Origin: Legionella quinlivanii
GTDB taxonomy: Bacteria > Pseudomonadota > Gammaproteobacteria > Legionellales > Legionellaceae
DNA: 64,000 bases
Direction: 5' to 3'
NCBI RefSeq assembly: GCF_003265995.1
Contig: NZ_MVJN01000008.1
Coordinates: 62,001 to 126,000 of the forward strand
Below are positions 1-8,546 of this stretch, one piece after another (the stretch's first letter is position 1; the number at the start of each line of letters is the position of its first letter). The position numbers and the translations under genes were made by a program. Below the pieces are notes generated by a model. It ran no database searches, was not told the DNA's origin, and saw only the letters and a list, made by a program, of their open reading frames with translations.

Positions 1-80
1 GCATCCAGTACTTTCAAACTCAAAACGAGCAATTTGCCTGTTGGCAATGAATTGCAGCAGTGTAAAGAGGTATTCAGCAA

Positions 81-617
81 TCAGCCTTTTTTCTTAGGCG
101 ACAAGACCATAACTAATTGGCGGCCTTCACGTTTAGCCTGTTGCTCAACAACAGCATGTTCTGCTGTATCTTGCATGAGACGCTCCATGATTTTCATACC
201 AATGTCCTGATGGGCCATTTCACGACCGCGAAAACGCAGCGTAATTTTGACTTTGTCACCATGATTAAGGAACCGTATCAGGTTGCGTAGCTTGACCTGA
301 TAATCCCCGTCTTCCGTCGTAGGACGAAATTTCAACTCTTTGACCTGAATTTGCTTCTGCTTTTTCTTCGCTTCAGATAATTTTTTATTCAGTTCAAACA
401 GATATTTACCATAATCCATAATCTTACAGACAGGCGGCTTGGCAGATGGCGATATCTCGACCAAATCATGCCCACTATCCTCTGCTGCGCGTAGAGCTTC
501 TCGCGTAGACACAATGCCCACCTGGTTGCCGTCAGCATCAATGAGACGTACCTCAGGTACATTGATTTGTTCATTAACTCTTGCACGATCGCTATCGCGC
601 TTATTTGGTGCAGTAAT
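81..617 (-). CDS. infC: Translation initiation factor IF-3
   Basis: IF-3 binds the 30S subunit, keeps it apart from 50S and checks start-codon and initiator-tRNA pairing. The protein is 178 residues, a normal length, with the N-domain at about 1-75, a Lys-rich linker ([13 protein letters not shown]) and the C-domain with the [10 protein letters not shown] motif. The start is ATT at 615-617: it follows a GGAGGG ribosome binding site and an in-frame stop, and it restores the conserved [15 protein letters not shown] segment that an internal GTG start at 521 would lose. Such rare starts are known for infC and allow autoregulation by IF-3. It lies 22 bases after thrS on the same strand, the usual thrS-infC order; rpmI and rplT would be expected beyond base 1. 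Confidence 0.97.
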   Translation of the reverse strand: MTAPNKRDSDRARVNEQINVPEVRLIDADGNQVGIVSTREALRAAEDSGHDLVEISPSAKPPVCKIMDYGKYLFELNKKLSEAKKKQKQIQVKELKFRPTTEDGDYQVKLRNLIRFLNHGDKVKITLRFRGREMAHQDIGMKIMERLMQDTAEHAVVEQQAKREGRQLVMVLSPKKKG

Positions 618-639
618 AGTTTAACCCTCCATCTGAGTT

Positions 640-2553
640 TTAAATACGACCTTTGGTCGCAATCTCTTTTTGCAACAGGTCGCAAACGCTGTCAATCGTC
701 ATTACACCCAGATCCGTACCTTCACGTGTCCTCACTGAAACGGAGCCGGTTTCCACTTCTTTGTCACCAATGACCAAGAGGAAGGGAATTTTCTGTAAAG
801 TATGCTCGCGAATTTTAAAACCAATTTTCTCATTTCTCAAGTCAAAATTGGCTCTGATCCCCTGTTTTTGCAAAATTTTTGTTACTTGTTCGCCAAATTG
901 CTGCTGTTTTTCACTTACAGTAAAGATTATAGCCTGAGTTGGTGCCAGCCATAACGGCATTTTTCCAGCATAATGCTCAATGAGAATTCCCATAAATCGC
1001 TCGAACGAACCCAGAATGGCCCGATGCACCATCACTGGAGTTTGCTTGCCGCCATCTTCGGCAATGTAACTTGCTCCCAAACGATCCGGCATTGAAAAAT
1101 CAACCTGTATAGTACCACATTGCCAGATTCTTCCCAGGCAATCTGCCAGGGAACATTCAATTTTCGGGCCATAGAAAGCGCCTTCGCCAGGCGCATCCTG
1201 CCATCGAATGTCATGACCGGCCATCGCCTGTTTCAAGGCATTCTCCGCTTTGTCCCATACTTCATCACTTCCTACCCGTTTTTCGGGTCTTAGCGCCAGG
1301 CGATATTTAATTTCACTGAAACCGAAATCCGCATACACAGACTGAACCAATTCGAGCATCATTGCCACTTCAGACTGAATTTGCTCTTCTGTACAGAAAA
1401 TATGCGCATCATCCTGCACCATATTGCGGACCCGCATTAAACCGTGTAGCGAACCGGAGGGTTCACAGCGGTGACAATTGCCGAACTCTGATAGGCGCAA
1501 TGGCAAATCGCGGTAGCTTTTCAAACCATGATTATAAATTTGTACATGGCAGGGACAGTTCATGGGTTTAACAGCATAAAGCCGGTTTTCCGTCTCAGTA
1601 ATAAACATTTCATCTCTGAAATTATCCCAATGGCCGGATTTCTCCCACAGAGAGCGATCGACTAATTGTGGAGTTTTTACTTCCTGATAACCAAAATCTG
1701 CCAGACGGCTGCGCATGTAACGCTCTAATTCCTGGTAAATTATCCAGCCATTCGGATGCCAGAAAACCATTCCTGGTGCGATATCCTGGAAGTGGAAAAG
1801 ATCAAGGGCCTTGCCCAGTTTGCGGTGGTCACGTTTCTCTGCTTCTTCGATGCGATGTAAATAGGCTTCCAGCGACTTCTTATCATTCCAGGCTGTGCCA
1901 TATACCCGTTGCAGCATTTCGTTATTGGAATCACCTCGCCAATAAGCCCCCGCCAGTTTGGTCAGTTTAAATGCTTTCAGTTTGCCGGTGGAAGGCACAT
2001 GCGGACCTCGACAAAGATCTTCAAAATCTCCCTGTCGATAGAGGGAAATCACTTCGCCCTGGGGAATTTCGGCAATAATTTTAGCTTTGTATTCTTCCCC
2101 CAGACTACGGAAATAATCAATAGCTTCATCACGCGGCAGTTCACGCCTTGACACAGGATAATCCGCTTTGGCCAATTCAGTCATTTTTGCTTCAATACGC
2201 TCCAGATCTTCCGGCGTAAAGGGACGCTCAAAGGCAAAATCATAATAGAATCCATCCTCTATTACCGGGCCAATAGTTACCTGGGCACTTGGAAACAGCT
2301 GTTTGACTGCCTGTGCCAATAAATGGGCGGTAGAATGCCGAATAACCTCAAGGCCCTCTTCCTGTTTCTCGGTAATAATGACCAGATCACTATCTTCCTG
2401 AATCAGAAAGCTGGTATCCACAAGATGTCCGTCAACGGAGCCAGCCAAGGCCGCCTTAGCCAGCCCGGGGCTAATAGTATTTGCCACTTCATAGACAGTT
2501 ACAGGCTGTTCAAAGTGTTTAATTTGTCCATCAGGCAATTTAATATGAGGCAT
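640..2553 (-). CDS. thrS: Threonine--tRNA ligase
   Basis: Charges tRNA-Thr with threonine in the cytoplasm. The 637-residue protein has the full bacterial layout: a TGS domain (about 1-61), an editing domain with the HxxxH motif RHSTAHLL and the later DLCRGPH motif, a class II catalytic core with the zinc-binding MNCPCH cysteine, and a C-terminal anticodon-binding domain. The start chosen is the ATG at 2551-2553 (MPHIKLPDG), preceded by GGAAGGA; the open frame continues 16 codons upstream, but these match nothing in the family. Co-oriented with infC downstream. I see no convincing T-box or operator in the 270 bases upstream. Confidence 0.97.
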   Translation of the reverse strand: MPHIKLPDGQIKHFEQPVTVYEVANTISPGLAKAALAGSVDGHLVDTSFLIQEDSDLVIITEKQEEGLEVIRHSTAHLLAQAVKQLFPSAQVTIGPVIEDGFYYDFAFERPFTPEDLERIEAKMTELAKADYPVSRRELPRDEAIDYFRSLGEEYKAKIIAEIPQGEVISLYRQGDFEDLCRGPHVPSTGKLKAFKLTKLAGAYWRGDSNNEMLQRVYGTAWNDKKSLEAYLHRIEEAEKRDHRKLGKALDLFHFQDIAPGMVFWHPNGWIIYQELERYMRSRLADFGYQEVKTPQLVDRSLWEKSGHWDNFRDEMFITETENRLYAVKPMNCPCHVQIYNHGLKSYRDLPLRLSEFGNCHRCEPSGSLHGLMRVRNMVQDDAHIFCTEEQIQSEVAMMLELVQSVYADFGFSEIKYRLALRPEKRVGSDEVWDKAENALKQAMAGHDIRWQDAPGEGAFYGPKIECSLADCLGRIWQCGTIQVDFSMPDRLGASYIAEDGGKQTPVMVHRAILGSFERFMGILIEHYAGKMPLWLAPTQAIIFTVSEKQQQFGEQVTKILQKQGIRANFDLRNEKIGFKIREHTLQKIPFLLVIGDKEVETGSVSVRTREGTDLGVMTIDSVCDLLQKEIATKGRI

Positions 2554-2727
2554 CTTTATTCCTTCCGTCTTCAGATTGAAGCAAATTTTAGCAGTATGCA
2601 CAGAGAAATGGGCTATCCTGGCATTATTAATTTATATATTGGCAAAACCTACAGACTAACCTATTTTTGAACAGAGGTAAAGCATGAAATAACAGTGCCT
2701 GCCTGCATTAGTCATTATCATTCATAA

Positions 2728-2748
2728 AAGCTGAATGAGCTTCAGCTT
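2728..2748 (-). terminator. Possible terminator after the GGDEF gene
   Basis: On the minus strand an 8-bp stem (AAGCTGAA/TTCAGCTT) with a 5-base loop is followed by a short T run. It lies about 75 bases beyond the stop of the diguanylate cyclase gene. The T run is weak, so this is a modest call. Confidence 0.4.
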
Positions 2749-2824
2749 GGCTGTTGAGAGAATTAAGCAGACTGTCAGGAGAAACATAAAAACCAGGCTA
2801 TGGGTGACTACATCTGCCACTCTC

Positions 2825-3769
2825 TTACTTGGTTTTTTTGGTCATATACATCTTGTAATCGGCCTGAGCCAGCATGTCTTCAAGAGTCTGATGTTCTCCT
2901 GGATTGAACTGAATGATGCCCACACTGAATTCGATGGCATACTCTTTCGGCTCTGCTGACTTCAGCGCTTGATTAAAGCGTTGAATAACTCCTGATACAG
3001 CTTTTTGATTCAGTTCGGAGCAAAATACACAAAATTCGTCGCCGCCCAAGCGGGCAATTATATCGTAATAACGAAAATTATGCACAAGAGCGTCTGCAAC
3101 ATGTTTTAATACTTTATCACCCTCTGCATGTCCAAATTGATCATTAATGTATTTAAATTTATCCAAATCAAAAAACAACAGGGTAAATATCTGATTCTCA
3201 CGCTGGTATTTCTGAAACAGGTAGCCGGCCAGTTTTAGAAATCCCCGGCGGTTGGTTAAGCCGGTTAATTCATCGGTTATAGAAACCTGTAATTGTTCCA
3301 GATCCCTTTCAACCATCTGAGCAAGATCATGGATAAGATTCTGATCGACCTCAGCCTTCAATCGAGGCTTGTCATCAATCAGGCAAATAACTCCCACATT
3401 GTAACCTTTAATTTTTAAAGGACAGCCTAAGTAAAATCTGAAATTCGGCTCCCCTATTACAAAAGGATTATCATGAAAGCGCTCATCCCTGGTTGCATCT
3501 TCTACCACCATAATTTCATCTGAAAGAATAACATGACCACAAAATGAAGTTTTTCTGGCGGCCTCGGCAATATCAAATCCTTGGGTTGATTTCATCCATT
3601 GACGCTCCGCTTCCAGGAATGAAATCACCGAAATAGGCACGTCAAACAGCTTGCATGCGATTCGGGTTATTCTATCGAAACGCTCCTCTTTCTCGGTATC
3701 GAGTATTTGTAATTTATAAAGTGTCGCCAGGCGCTCTGCTTCATTTACTGGCTTATGCGGAGGTATCAT
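2825..3769 (-). CDS. GAF-GGDEF diguanylate cyclase
   Basis: Predicted to make cyclic-di-GMP from two GTP. The 314-residue soluble protein has an N-terminal GAF domain (about 20-150) and a C-terminal GGDEF domain (about 160-314). The catalytic GGDEF signature is intact at 242-246. An RxxD inhibitory site (RYYD, 233-236) sits exactly five residues before it, so product feedback control is expected. No EAL or HD-GYP domain and no membrane segment is present. The ATG has an AAGGA box eight bases upstream. It appears monocistronic, between thrS and tRNA-Val. What the GAF domain senses cannot be told from sequence. Confidence 0.93.
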   Translation of the reverse strand: MIPPHKPVNEAERLATLYKLQILDTEKEERFDRITRIACKLFDVPISVISFLEAERQWMKSTQGFDIAEAARKTSFCGHVILSDEIMVVEDATRDERFHDNPFVIGEPNFRFYLGCPLKIKGYNVGVICLIDDKPRLKAEVDQNLIHDLAQMVERDLEQLQVSITDELTGLTNRRGFLKLAGYLFQKYQRENQIFTLLFFDLDKFKYINDQFGHAEGDKVLKHVADALVHNFRYYDIIARLGGDEFCVFCSELNQKAVSGVIQRFNQALKSAEPKEYAIEFSVGIIQFNPGEHQTLEDMLAQADYKMYMTKKTK

Positions 3770-3928
3770 TTATCCAATCCTTGCAAATACATTCCAATAC
3801 CGATGGAGCTCTATATAGGAATAGTATATATCATAGAGGCAATCGTCTATTCCATAAATTTTATTGCTGCTTGAACAAAGCAAAACCTGATGTATGAAAA
3901 TTGATTTAGATAACAGAGGGAATGAAAT

Positions 3929-4003
3929 TGGTAGGCACGAGTGGGATCGAACCACCGACCACCACCATGTCAAGGTGGTGCTCTACCACTGAGCTACGTG
4001 CCT
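3929..4003 (-). tRNA. tRNA-Val (anticodon GAC)
   Basis: Minus-strand cloverleaf with acceptor AGGCACG/CGTGCCT, discriminator A and an encoded CCA end. The anticodon stem CCACC/GGTGG closes the 7-base loop TTGACAT, giving anticodon GAC (Val codons GUC and GUU). The T arm contains GGTTCGATCC. Confidence 0.96.
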
Positions 4004-4018
4004 AGCACAACGTCGGGC

Positions 4019-4047
4019 ATTATATTAAAGCTTTTTTCACAAAGCAA
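4019..4047 (-). promoter_or_regulatory. Sigma-70 promoter of tRNA-Val
   Basis: On the minus strand TTGCTT (4042-4047) and a perfect TATAAT (4019-4024) are 17 bases apart. The bases just after the -10 box are GC-rich (GCCCGACG), the discriminator type found at stringently controlled stable-RNA promoters. It ends about 15 bases before the mature tRNA 5' end. Confidence 0.75.
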
Positions 4048-4073
4048 ACAATTTATTTAATAATTCTGATAAT

Positions 4074-4111
4074 AAAAAAGGCTTGAATGGACTGCGATCA
4101 ATTCAAGCCTT
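4074..4111 (-). terminator. Intrinsic terminator of the small RNA
   Basis: Minus-strand 10-bp stem AAGGCTTGAA/TTCAAGCCTT followed directly by a run of six T. This is a classic rho-independent terminator. Confidence 0.85.
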
Positions 4112-4230
4112 ACACGGCGAGGTTAATTGCCATGAGTTAAACCACTGCTGGCAGTTACCGGGGTAATTTGTTCCGTCTTCATACTCCCATCGCTACCAGA
4201 GCTTCGCGAAGTCGTTTCCGTTGACTTCGA
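4074..4230 (-). ncRNA. Candidate small RNA, about 155 nt
   Basis: No gene with a believable start covers this stretch, yet it has its own near-consensus sigma-70 promoter just upstream and an intrinsic terminator at its end. Reading the minus strand, the 5' end forms a hairpin CGAAGTC/GACTTCG whose loop carries ACGGA. Two more GGA motifs follow (ATGGGA, GACGGA), then small hairpins TTACC/GGTAA and ACTGC/GCAGT before the terminator. GGA in a hairpin loop is the signature bound by CsrA/RsmA proteins, so a CsrA-binding RNA is one reading. A 19-codon frame (MKTEQITPVT...) also lies inside, with GGGAG too close to its ATG to be convincing. I could not match it to 6S, SRP, tmRNA or RNase P RNA. Confidence 0.65.
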
Positions 4231-4235
4231 GAGAC

Positions 4236-4263
4236 ATCATAGCAAATCAAAAATTAATGTCAA
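4236..4263 (-). promoter_or_regulatory. Near-consensus sigma-70 promoter of the small RNA
   Basis: Minus strand TTGACA (4258-4263), a 16-base spacer, then TATGAT (4236-4241). Transcription should start near 4229-4230. Confidence 0.75.
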
Positions 4264-4273
4264 CAATTAATTT

Positions 4274-4290
4274 CCAAAAGAAACCAAAAG
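4274..4290. promoter_or_regulatory. Direct repeat, possible operator
   Basis: CCAAAAG occurs twice with a 10-base period (4274-4280 and 4284-4290), one helical turn apart. It lies just upstream of the small-RNA -35 box and 77 bases before the HTH regulator gene. That placement suits a regulator site controlling both sides, but this is inference. Confidence 0.3.
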
Positions 4291-4366
4291 TTTCCTTTTA
4301 TCTTAGTAATTGCGCCCTGGTTTCCAATTTGTTACACTTCATTACCTTTCCTCTGATTATTAAACA

Positions 4367-4840
4367 ATGGAAAAAGTCGACCTTAGTAAACAGTTTTCCT
4401 ACCGATTACGAGACGCTATGATTGCAGCGGGATTAAACTCTCAGCGCTCAACTTCCGGTGTGTGTATTCATCAACTGGCCAGTATAACTGGCTATTCTGT
4501 GCAGATATGCAGGCGTTATCTGCGTGGCGAAGCGATTCCTGAGCCTGCCAAACTGGTAGAAATCGCGGAAAAATTGAACGTATCTCCAGGCTGGTTGTTA
4601 TTTGGCGACAGTATTTCGCAGCAACCAGAAGGAGCTGAAACCCTCCTGATTCATAAGAATCTTCTGCACTATATTTTCACTCGCGCAGGAGATCTATATA
4701 ATGCAAGCCGCAATAGAGGGGAGATCGCCAATTTTTTGCTGGATCTCATCAAGGACGTGAGTCAGATTAATGCAAATTCTGAACAAACCAGGAAGATTAT
4801 TGATTTAGCGCTGGCATCTGCCGGGCATTTTAACCATTAG
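4367..4840 (+). CDS. XRE-family HTH transcriptional regulator
   Basis: A 157-residue cytoplasmic protein with a Cro/CI-type helix-turn-helix at about residues 33-82 (IHQLASITGYSVQICRRYLR, then EPAKLVEIAEKLNVSPGWLLFG). The C-terminal 70 residues are helical with no recognised ligand or protease domain, so it is not a LexA-type cleavable repressor. It is divergent from the small RNA, and the shared 105-base region holds a CCAAAAG direct repeat that might be its operator. The next gene starts 23 bases downstream and is probably co-transcribed. No clear ribosome binding site precedes the ATG. Its targets are unknown. Confidence 0.8.
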   Translation: MEKVDLSKQFSYRLRDAMIAAGLNSQRSTSGVCIHQLASITGYSVQICRRYLRGEAIPEPAKLVEIAEKLNVSPGWLLFGDSISQQPEGAETLLIHKNLLHYIFTRAGDLYNASRNRGEIANFLLDLIKDVSQINANSEQTRKIIDLALASAGHFNH

Positions 4841-4863
4841 CATGGAACGTTTTAAGCAAATTC

Positions 4864-5379
4864 ATGGAAACCAGTAGTATAGCAACAGCACATCCGCAAA
4901 TGATGGATCTTCTATTTGGTCACAAGGATAAAATACAGCGCATATTTAGTGATGTACTAGGACTTCATCAAATCCATCATATGTCGGTGATATCAATTGA
5001 TTCGCATGCTCGTATTCTGATTATTTCCTCTACTCCCTCGATGGAGTTTAACCTGTTTAGTCGTAATTTATGGGAATACGATTTAACTTATAACCCTGCC
5101 TGGTATCAGCGTTGTGAACAGGCAAGCTGGCAATCGCTCTATCATCCGGCGCGTTATGAGGAACTTTATTATTTACGACAGGTCAGACATGAACTGCCTG
5201 TCGGCACATCAATTGCCGAACAAGCGCAGGAAGGCGGCTATTTTATTTATTCATTAGGCAGTAACAATACCTGTATGCAAGTCCAATCTCAATTTGCTCA
5301 TGAAAAAGAGTTCCTATGCAAAATTGGCCAGCATTGCAGCAGCCTGCTTGCGCCCCTGTTTTATGATTATAAGCAATAG
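4864..5379 (+). CDS. Orphan protein resembling a sensor domain
   Basis: A 171-residue soluble protein that I do not recognise. Its aromatic-rich alpha/beta pattern (HMSVISIDSHARILIISSTP, NLWEYDLTYNPAWYQ, GTSIAEQAQ) recalls a PAS-like or LuxR autoinducer-binding fold, but no DNA-binding or enzymatic domain is attached. It follows the HTH regulator by 23 bases, so the two may form a split sensor-regulator pair. This is inference from context and general appearance only. Confidence 0.7.
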   Translation: METSSIATAHPQMMDLLFGHKDKIQRIFSDVLGLHQIHHMSVISIDSHARILIISSTPSMEFNLFSRNLWEYDLTYNPAWYQRCEQASWQSLYHPARYEELYYLRQVRHELPVGTSIAEQAQEGGYFIYSLGSNNTCMQVQSQFAHEKEFLCKIGQHCSSLLAPLFYDYKQ

Positions 5380-5411
5380 TTTTCAAGGCTTAGCCCAGCC
5401 CGCCATAACCA

Positions 5412-6257
5412 TTATTGATTATGAATAATAAGTCCTGCTTTTGCATTTTCACTGAGCTTTAAAGCTTCACGAATGGCCTCTTTCTTATTCTTAAAGTGTC
5501 CGCTCGCTCGCGATGCACCTTGCTTTTTCACAGTCCAGCCCTCTTCATCAGCAAATACAAGATAAAATGCGTTTTTGGCGGGTTTTAAATTCAGACTTTT
5601 TGCCAATAGTTTTTTAATGATTAGTAAATGCTCCTGCTCTTGTTTTAGAGCCGTCATAAATTCCTCTGCCAACTGTGGATATCCATTTTGCGCAGACAGT
5701 TCAATCAATGTTTCCCATGCTGCATTATCCGACAGCTCTACAGTCATTAAGGCTTCCACGGTTTGCGGAATGCTTGTTCTTGGATCAGTTAGTACCTGAA
5801 TGATGCCCATCCCCAATACTCCGCTCACATCTGCACAGGGAGTCATCGCAGTAGGATCGGCGCCCAATCGGGTTATCGCTTCCTCTAACATGGCCATATG
5901 CTGAGCTTCCTCCGCGCGCAGATGCTGAAATTCCTTACATAATTCGTCTTGATTCAGTCCTTTAGCTTTTGCGAGTGCAGCATCATATATGCGAACACCA
6001 GAACGCTCATAAGCCAGGCGTTCACCCAGTTTGTCAATGAGTAATTGAAAACCCGATGGATTGCTGCTCTTGCCTTCAGCCTCAGGAATACTACCCACGG
6101 GATTGGCCTCTGCAGCCATTTGGCTTCGCTGCTTACTCAGCATGCGGCTATCTCCAGGCACGTCAGGAGGGAATTGAGTTTCCGCCTTTAGCATAGATTT
6201 CAGATTTTGTGGCTCCAGCAAGACGCCGGTAAAATTATGTCCTTGATAATTTTTCAT
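5412..6257 (-). CDS. Ferritin-like protein with C-terminal DUF2188 domain
   Basis: A 281-residue protein. The middle (about 70-205) is a four-helix ferritin-like bundle with diiron-type carboxylate/histidine motifs: ERLAYERSGVRIYDA, LRAEEAQHMAMLEEAI, LMTVELSDNAAWE and LKQEQEHLLIIKKLL. The last 55 residues (WTVKKQGASRASGHFKNKKE, then a run ending LIIHNQ) match the DUF2188 pattern. The start at 6255-6257 is chosen because AAGGAG lies six bases upstream; a longer frame would overlap the preceding gene. It follows another ferritin-like gene by 16 bases on the same strand, so the pair is probably one operon. Iron storage, oxidation or protection against stress are possible roles. Confidence 0.82.
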   Translation of the reverse strand: MKNYQGHNFTGVLLEPQNLKSMLKAETQFPPDVPGDSRMLSKQRSQMAAEANPVGSIPEAEGKSSNPSGFQLLIDKLGERLAYERSGVRIYDAALAKAKGLNQDELCKEFQHLRAEEAQHMAMLEEAITRLGADPTAMTPCADVSGVLGMGIIQVLTDPRTSIPQTVEALMTVELSDNAAWETLIELSAQNGYPQLAEEFMTALKQEQEHLLIIKKLLAKSLNLKPAKNAFYLVFADEEGWTVKKQGASRASGHFKNKKEAIREALKLSENAKAGLIIHNQ

Positions 6258-6273
6258 AATAGACTCCTTGTCT

Positions 6274-7446
6274 TCAGTGTCTTGCACTACTAAGTTCAGT
6301 ACCGGGACGCCACTGATAGCCAGCAGAGGCGATGTCAGCCGGAACACCTTCTGAATTCATATGCTCCCTGTAACGTATTGATCTTTTATCTTCTTTTTCT
6401 AAAGGTACATATTGAGCACCATTGGTGCGCAAATTAATTTCAGCTTTTAAAACTTCGAGCACAAACTCACGCTGACTTTTGAATTCAAGCATTACCGGCA
6501 AGTCACCAGTCAATAATTCAGCCGGATCTCTTTTTTCAAATTGCTTGAATAAATCGCATGCAAGATGAAATTGCCCTAATTCATAATCCAGAAATCTCTC
6601 CCATATAGCCTTAACCCGCAGGTTGCTCTCCTGCTCTACGCAGCTTAGATAAGTATAAATTTCCATTAATTCATGAATAATCCATTTTTCAATCAGAGAC
6701 TCCTCTGGATCCATTAAAGAACCATATTGAGTGACATGCTGCTCTTCAATGGAGGCGATTTCAGCATAAAGCTGCCTTGCGATCGGATCAGCAAAAAGAG
6801 GCCCGATATTCATATAATAATCGTGAGTCTGGAATTCTGCGGCTGTAATCATAGCTGCATGTATTTTTGTGATTAACTGAGCCTTGTCTTTCTGATAGGA
6901 ATCGCGAAGGTCATCCCTTGGTGCCCGGTGATGTTCTGATGTCGGACGCCCAGGAATTAAATCGGTATATCCCTGCAGAATATTGTTGGCATCTTTGCCT
7001 TCCAGCCGATCCAGCATTGCCGCATAGCGATACAGATGATCAAAATCTTCAAGTAATCCAAAGCGGTAAGTTTGTGCCTGATAAGGATCAGGCTCAGATT
7101 TTGCAACGGCGGCTGTTACTTCAATAGCCACTTGCTCATAGGCAATGGTGGTTTCAAGCGGTGAATGGTCAGCTGAGAGTAACCAGTTAATCTGTGTTGC
7201 CTGGTGCTGTTCTACCCGTCTTACCTGAGCTAATGGGAGCTGAAGTTCTTTATTGAAGCGGGATAAGAAATGTTTGGTGCGCAGCGCATCCAGCTCGATC
7301 CCATTTAGCAAAATAATGCGCACACGGGTAAATGCATCATCGTCCAGCTTGCTGATTGGTTTTCCTGCCAATTCTTTCCAGGTAAATTGTTGCTTATCAA
7401 GCGGACAGCCCTTCTCTTCTAAAATTGATCTGAAATTACTTGCCAT
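6274..7446 (-). CDS. Ferritin-like domain protein
   Basis: A 390-residue soluble protein. Bundle motifs with paired acidic and histidine residues appear at about 120-330: TIAYEQVAIEVTAAVA, LLEDFDHLYRYAAM, ASIEEQHVTQYGSL and ELMEIYTYLSC. These fit a diiron carboxylate centre. The N-terminal 100 residues and the tail are not recognised. First gene of a probable two-gene operon with the DUF2188-fused ferritin-like protein. The ATG has AAGGAGC-like sequence upstream in a 130-base divergent spacer shared with the peptidase gene. Substrate unknown. Confidence 0.75.
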   Translation of the reverse strand: MASNFRSILEEKGCPLDKQQFTWKELAGKPISKLDDDAFTRVRIILLNGIELDALRTKHFLSRFNKELQLPLAQVRRVEQHQATQINWLLSADHSPLETTIAYEQVAIEVTAAVAKSEPDPYQAQTYRFGLLEDFDHLYRYAAMLDRLEGKDANNILQGYTDLIPGRPTSEHHRAPRDDLRDSYQKDKAQLITKIHAAMITAAEFQTHDYYMNIGPLFADPIARQLYAEIASIEEQHVTQYGSLMDPEESLIEKWIIHELMEIYTYLSCVEQESNLRVKAIWERFLDYELGQFHLACDLFKQFEKRDPAELLTGDLPVMLEFKSQREFVLEVLKAEINLRTNGAQYVPLEKEDKRSIRYREHMNSEGVPADIASAGYQWRPGTELSSARH

Positions 7447-7579
7447 ATAAAGCTCCTTTTAGTTGGACTTAGCGCGTTCATCATCCTGAACAGTTTTGAA
7501 ATCTGGTTTATATTATAACTATAGCATTGAACCATTTTTGACCAACCAATTCCTTGGCTTACTGCATTAAGGAGAAGTT

Positions 7580-8389
7580 ATGACAATAGGGAAACTCATG
7601 TTCATAGGCGGTGCGGAAACACAAACAATCAATGAGTCCAAGAATTCGGAAAAATACCGCTTTGAGTTATTAGAGGAACTTTTTTCTGAATTGCGTATTG
7701 AAACACTCGAAGTGATAACCACACCCTCGAAAGAATTTGAAAAAATGAGAAAAAAATACAGTACAGTATTCGACAAAATTACCGGCACCAGACCTCATTT
7801 TATTATTTTGGGTGATGACAAGCCTGAACAATATCGCGACCGCCTTGAAAATGCCGACGCTGTTTTTTTTACAGGAGGAAACCAGGAACAGGTATTGGAT
7901 TTAATGGACAATGAGTTAGTTCAAATCATTAGCCAACGCTATCACGAAGATAAATTAATTGTTGCGGGAACAAGCGCCGGAGCGATGATCCTTGCTGACC
8001 AGATGATTTGTGAAGGCGGGAATGAAGCATCGCAGGTGGATGACCATTTGAAAACAACAAAAGCTATCGGCTTGCTGGCAGAGTCAATCATTGATACGCA
8101 TTTCATTCAGAGGGGCCGTTTTGCACGTCTTGCCCATGCGGTCAAACGTTTCCCGGGGCATATGGGTTATGGCATAGAAGAGAACGCCGCCCTGCTCGTT
8201 GAAAACGGTAACCATGCCAGTTGCTATGGTGGAGGAACCTTAACTATAATCGACGGCCGCAAATTACAGAAAAATGACTATAATATTACCCAGGAACTAA
8301 GCCATGAATTTGTGCTCAATTTAAAAGTACATTTGCTGATTAAGGGCTGTCAGTTCAGGCTGCCGGATTTTGATCAGGTTCATTGTTGA
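7580..8389 (+). CDS. Cyanophycinase-like S51 family peptidase
   Basis: A 269-residue protein of the size of cyanobacterial CphB. Serine nucleophile elbow GTSAGA places the catalytic Ser at 132; the upstream FFTGGNQ and downstream DTHFIQRGRFARL motifs are also those of the family. Cyanophycinases cut the beta-aspartyl-arginine backbone of cyanophycin, and relatives act as isoaspartyl dipeptidases. No signal peptide, so cytosolic. No cyanophycin synthetase is in this window, so scavenging of foreign polymer or isoaspartyl repair are alternatives. An AAGGAG ribosome binding site precedes the ATG. Confidence 0.88.
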   Translation: MTIGKLMFIGGAETQTINESKNSEKYRFELLEELFSELRIETLEVITTPSKEFEKMRKKYSTVFDKITGTRPHFIILGDDKPEQYRDRLENADAVFFTGGNQEQVLDLMDNELVQIISQRYHEDKLIVAGTSAGAMILADQMICEGGNEASQVDDHLKTTKAIGLLAESIIDTHFIQRGRFARLAHAVKRFPGHMGYGIEENAALLVENGNHASCYGGGTLTIIDGRKLQKNDYNITQELSHEFVLNLKVHLLIKGCQFRLPDFDQVHC

Positions 8390-8401
8390 GGTGTCCTTCA
8401 T

Positions 8402-8486
8402 TGTCATTTCCGCGCAGGCGGAAATCCATTTCAAACATGGCACTGTGCCAAACCATAAATAGATTTCCGCCTGCGCGGAAATGACA
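8402..8486. repeat. Interspersed palindromic repeat, family A copy 1
   Basis: 85-bp element ending in inverted arms TGTCATTTCCGCGCAGGCGG and its complement. The centre is unconserved. The same family occurs near 25.9, 48.1 and 62.2 kb. Confidence 0.85.
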
Positions 8487-8546
8487 GGGTTGGGAGAAAC
8501 TATCCATTTAAGGATTGGCGCAGATAGCGAGTCTTCAAGGCCTTCT

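Noticed and set aside
4140-4200. Nineteen-codon peptide inside the small RNA
   Set aside because: GGGAG sits directly against the ATG and the peptide resembles nothing; kept only as a note under the RNA.
4074-4230. 6S, SRP, tmRNA or RNase P RNA
   Set aside because: Length and motifs do not match any of these families as I know them.
7567-7788. Minus-strand frame opposite the cyanophycinase-like gene
   Set aside because: Shadow of the real gene, without start signals.
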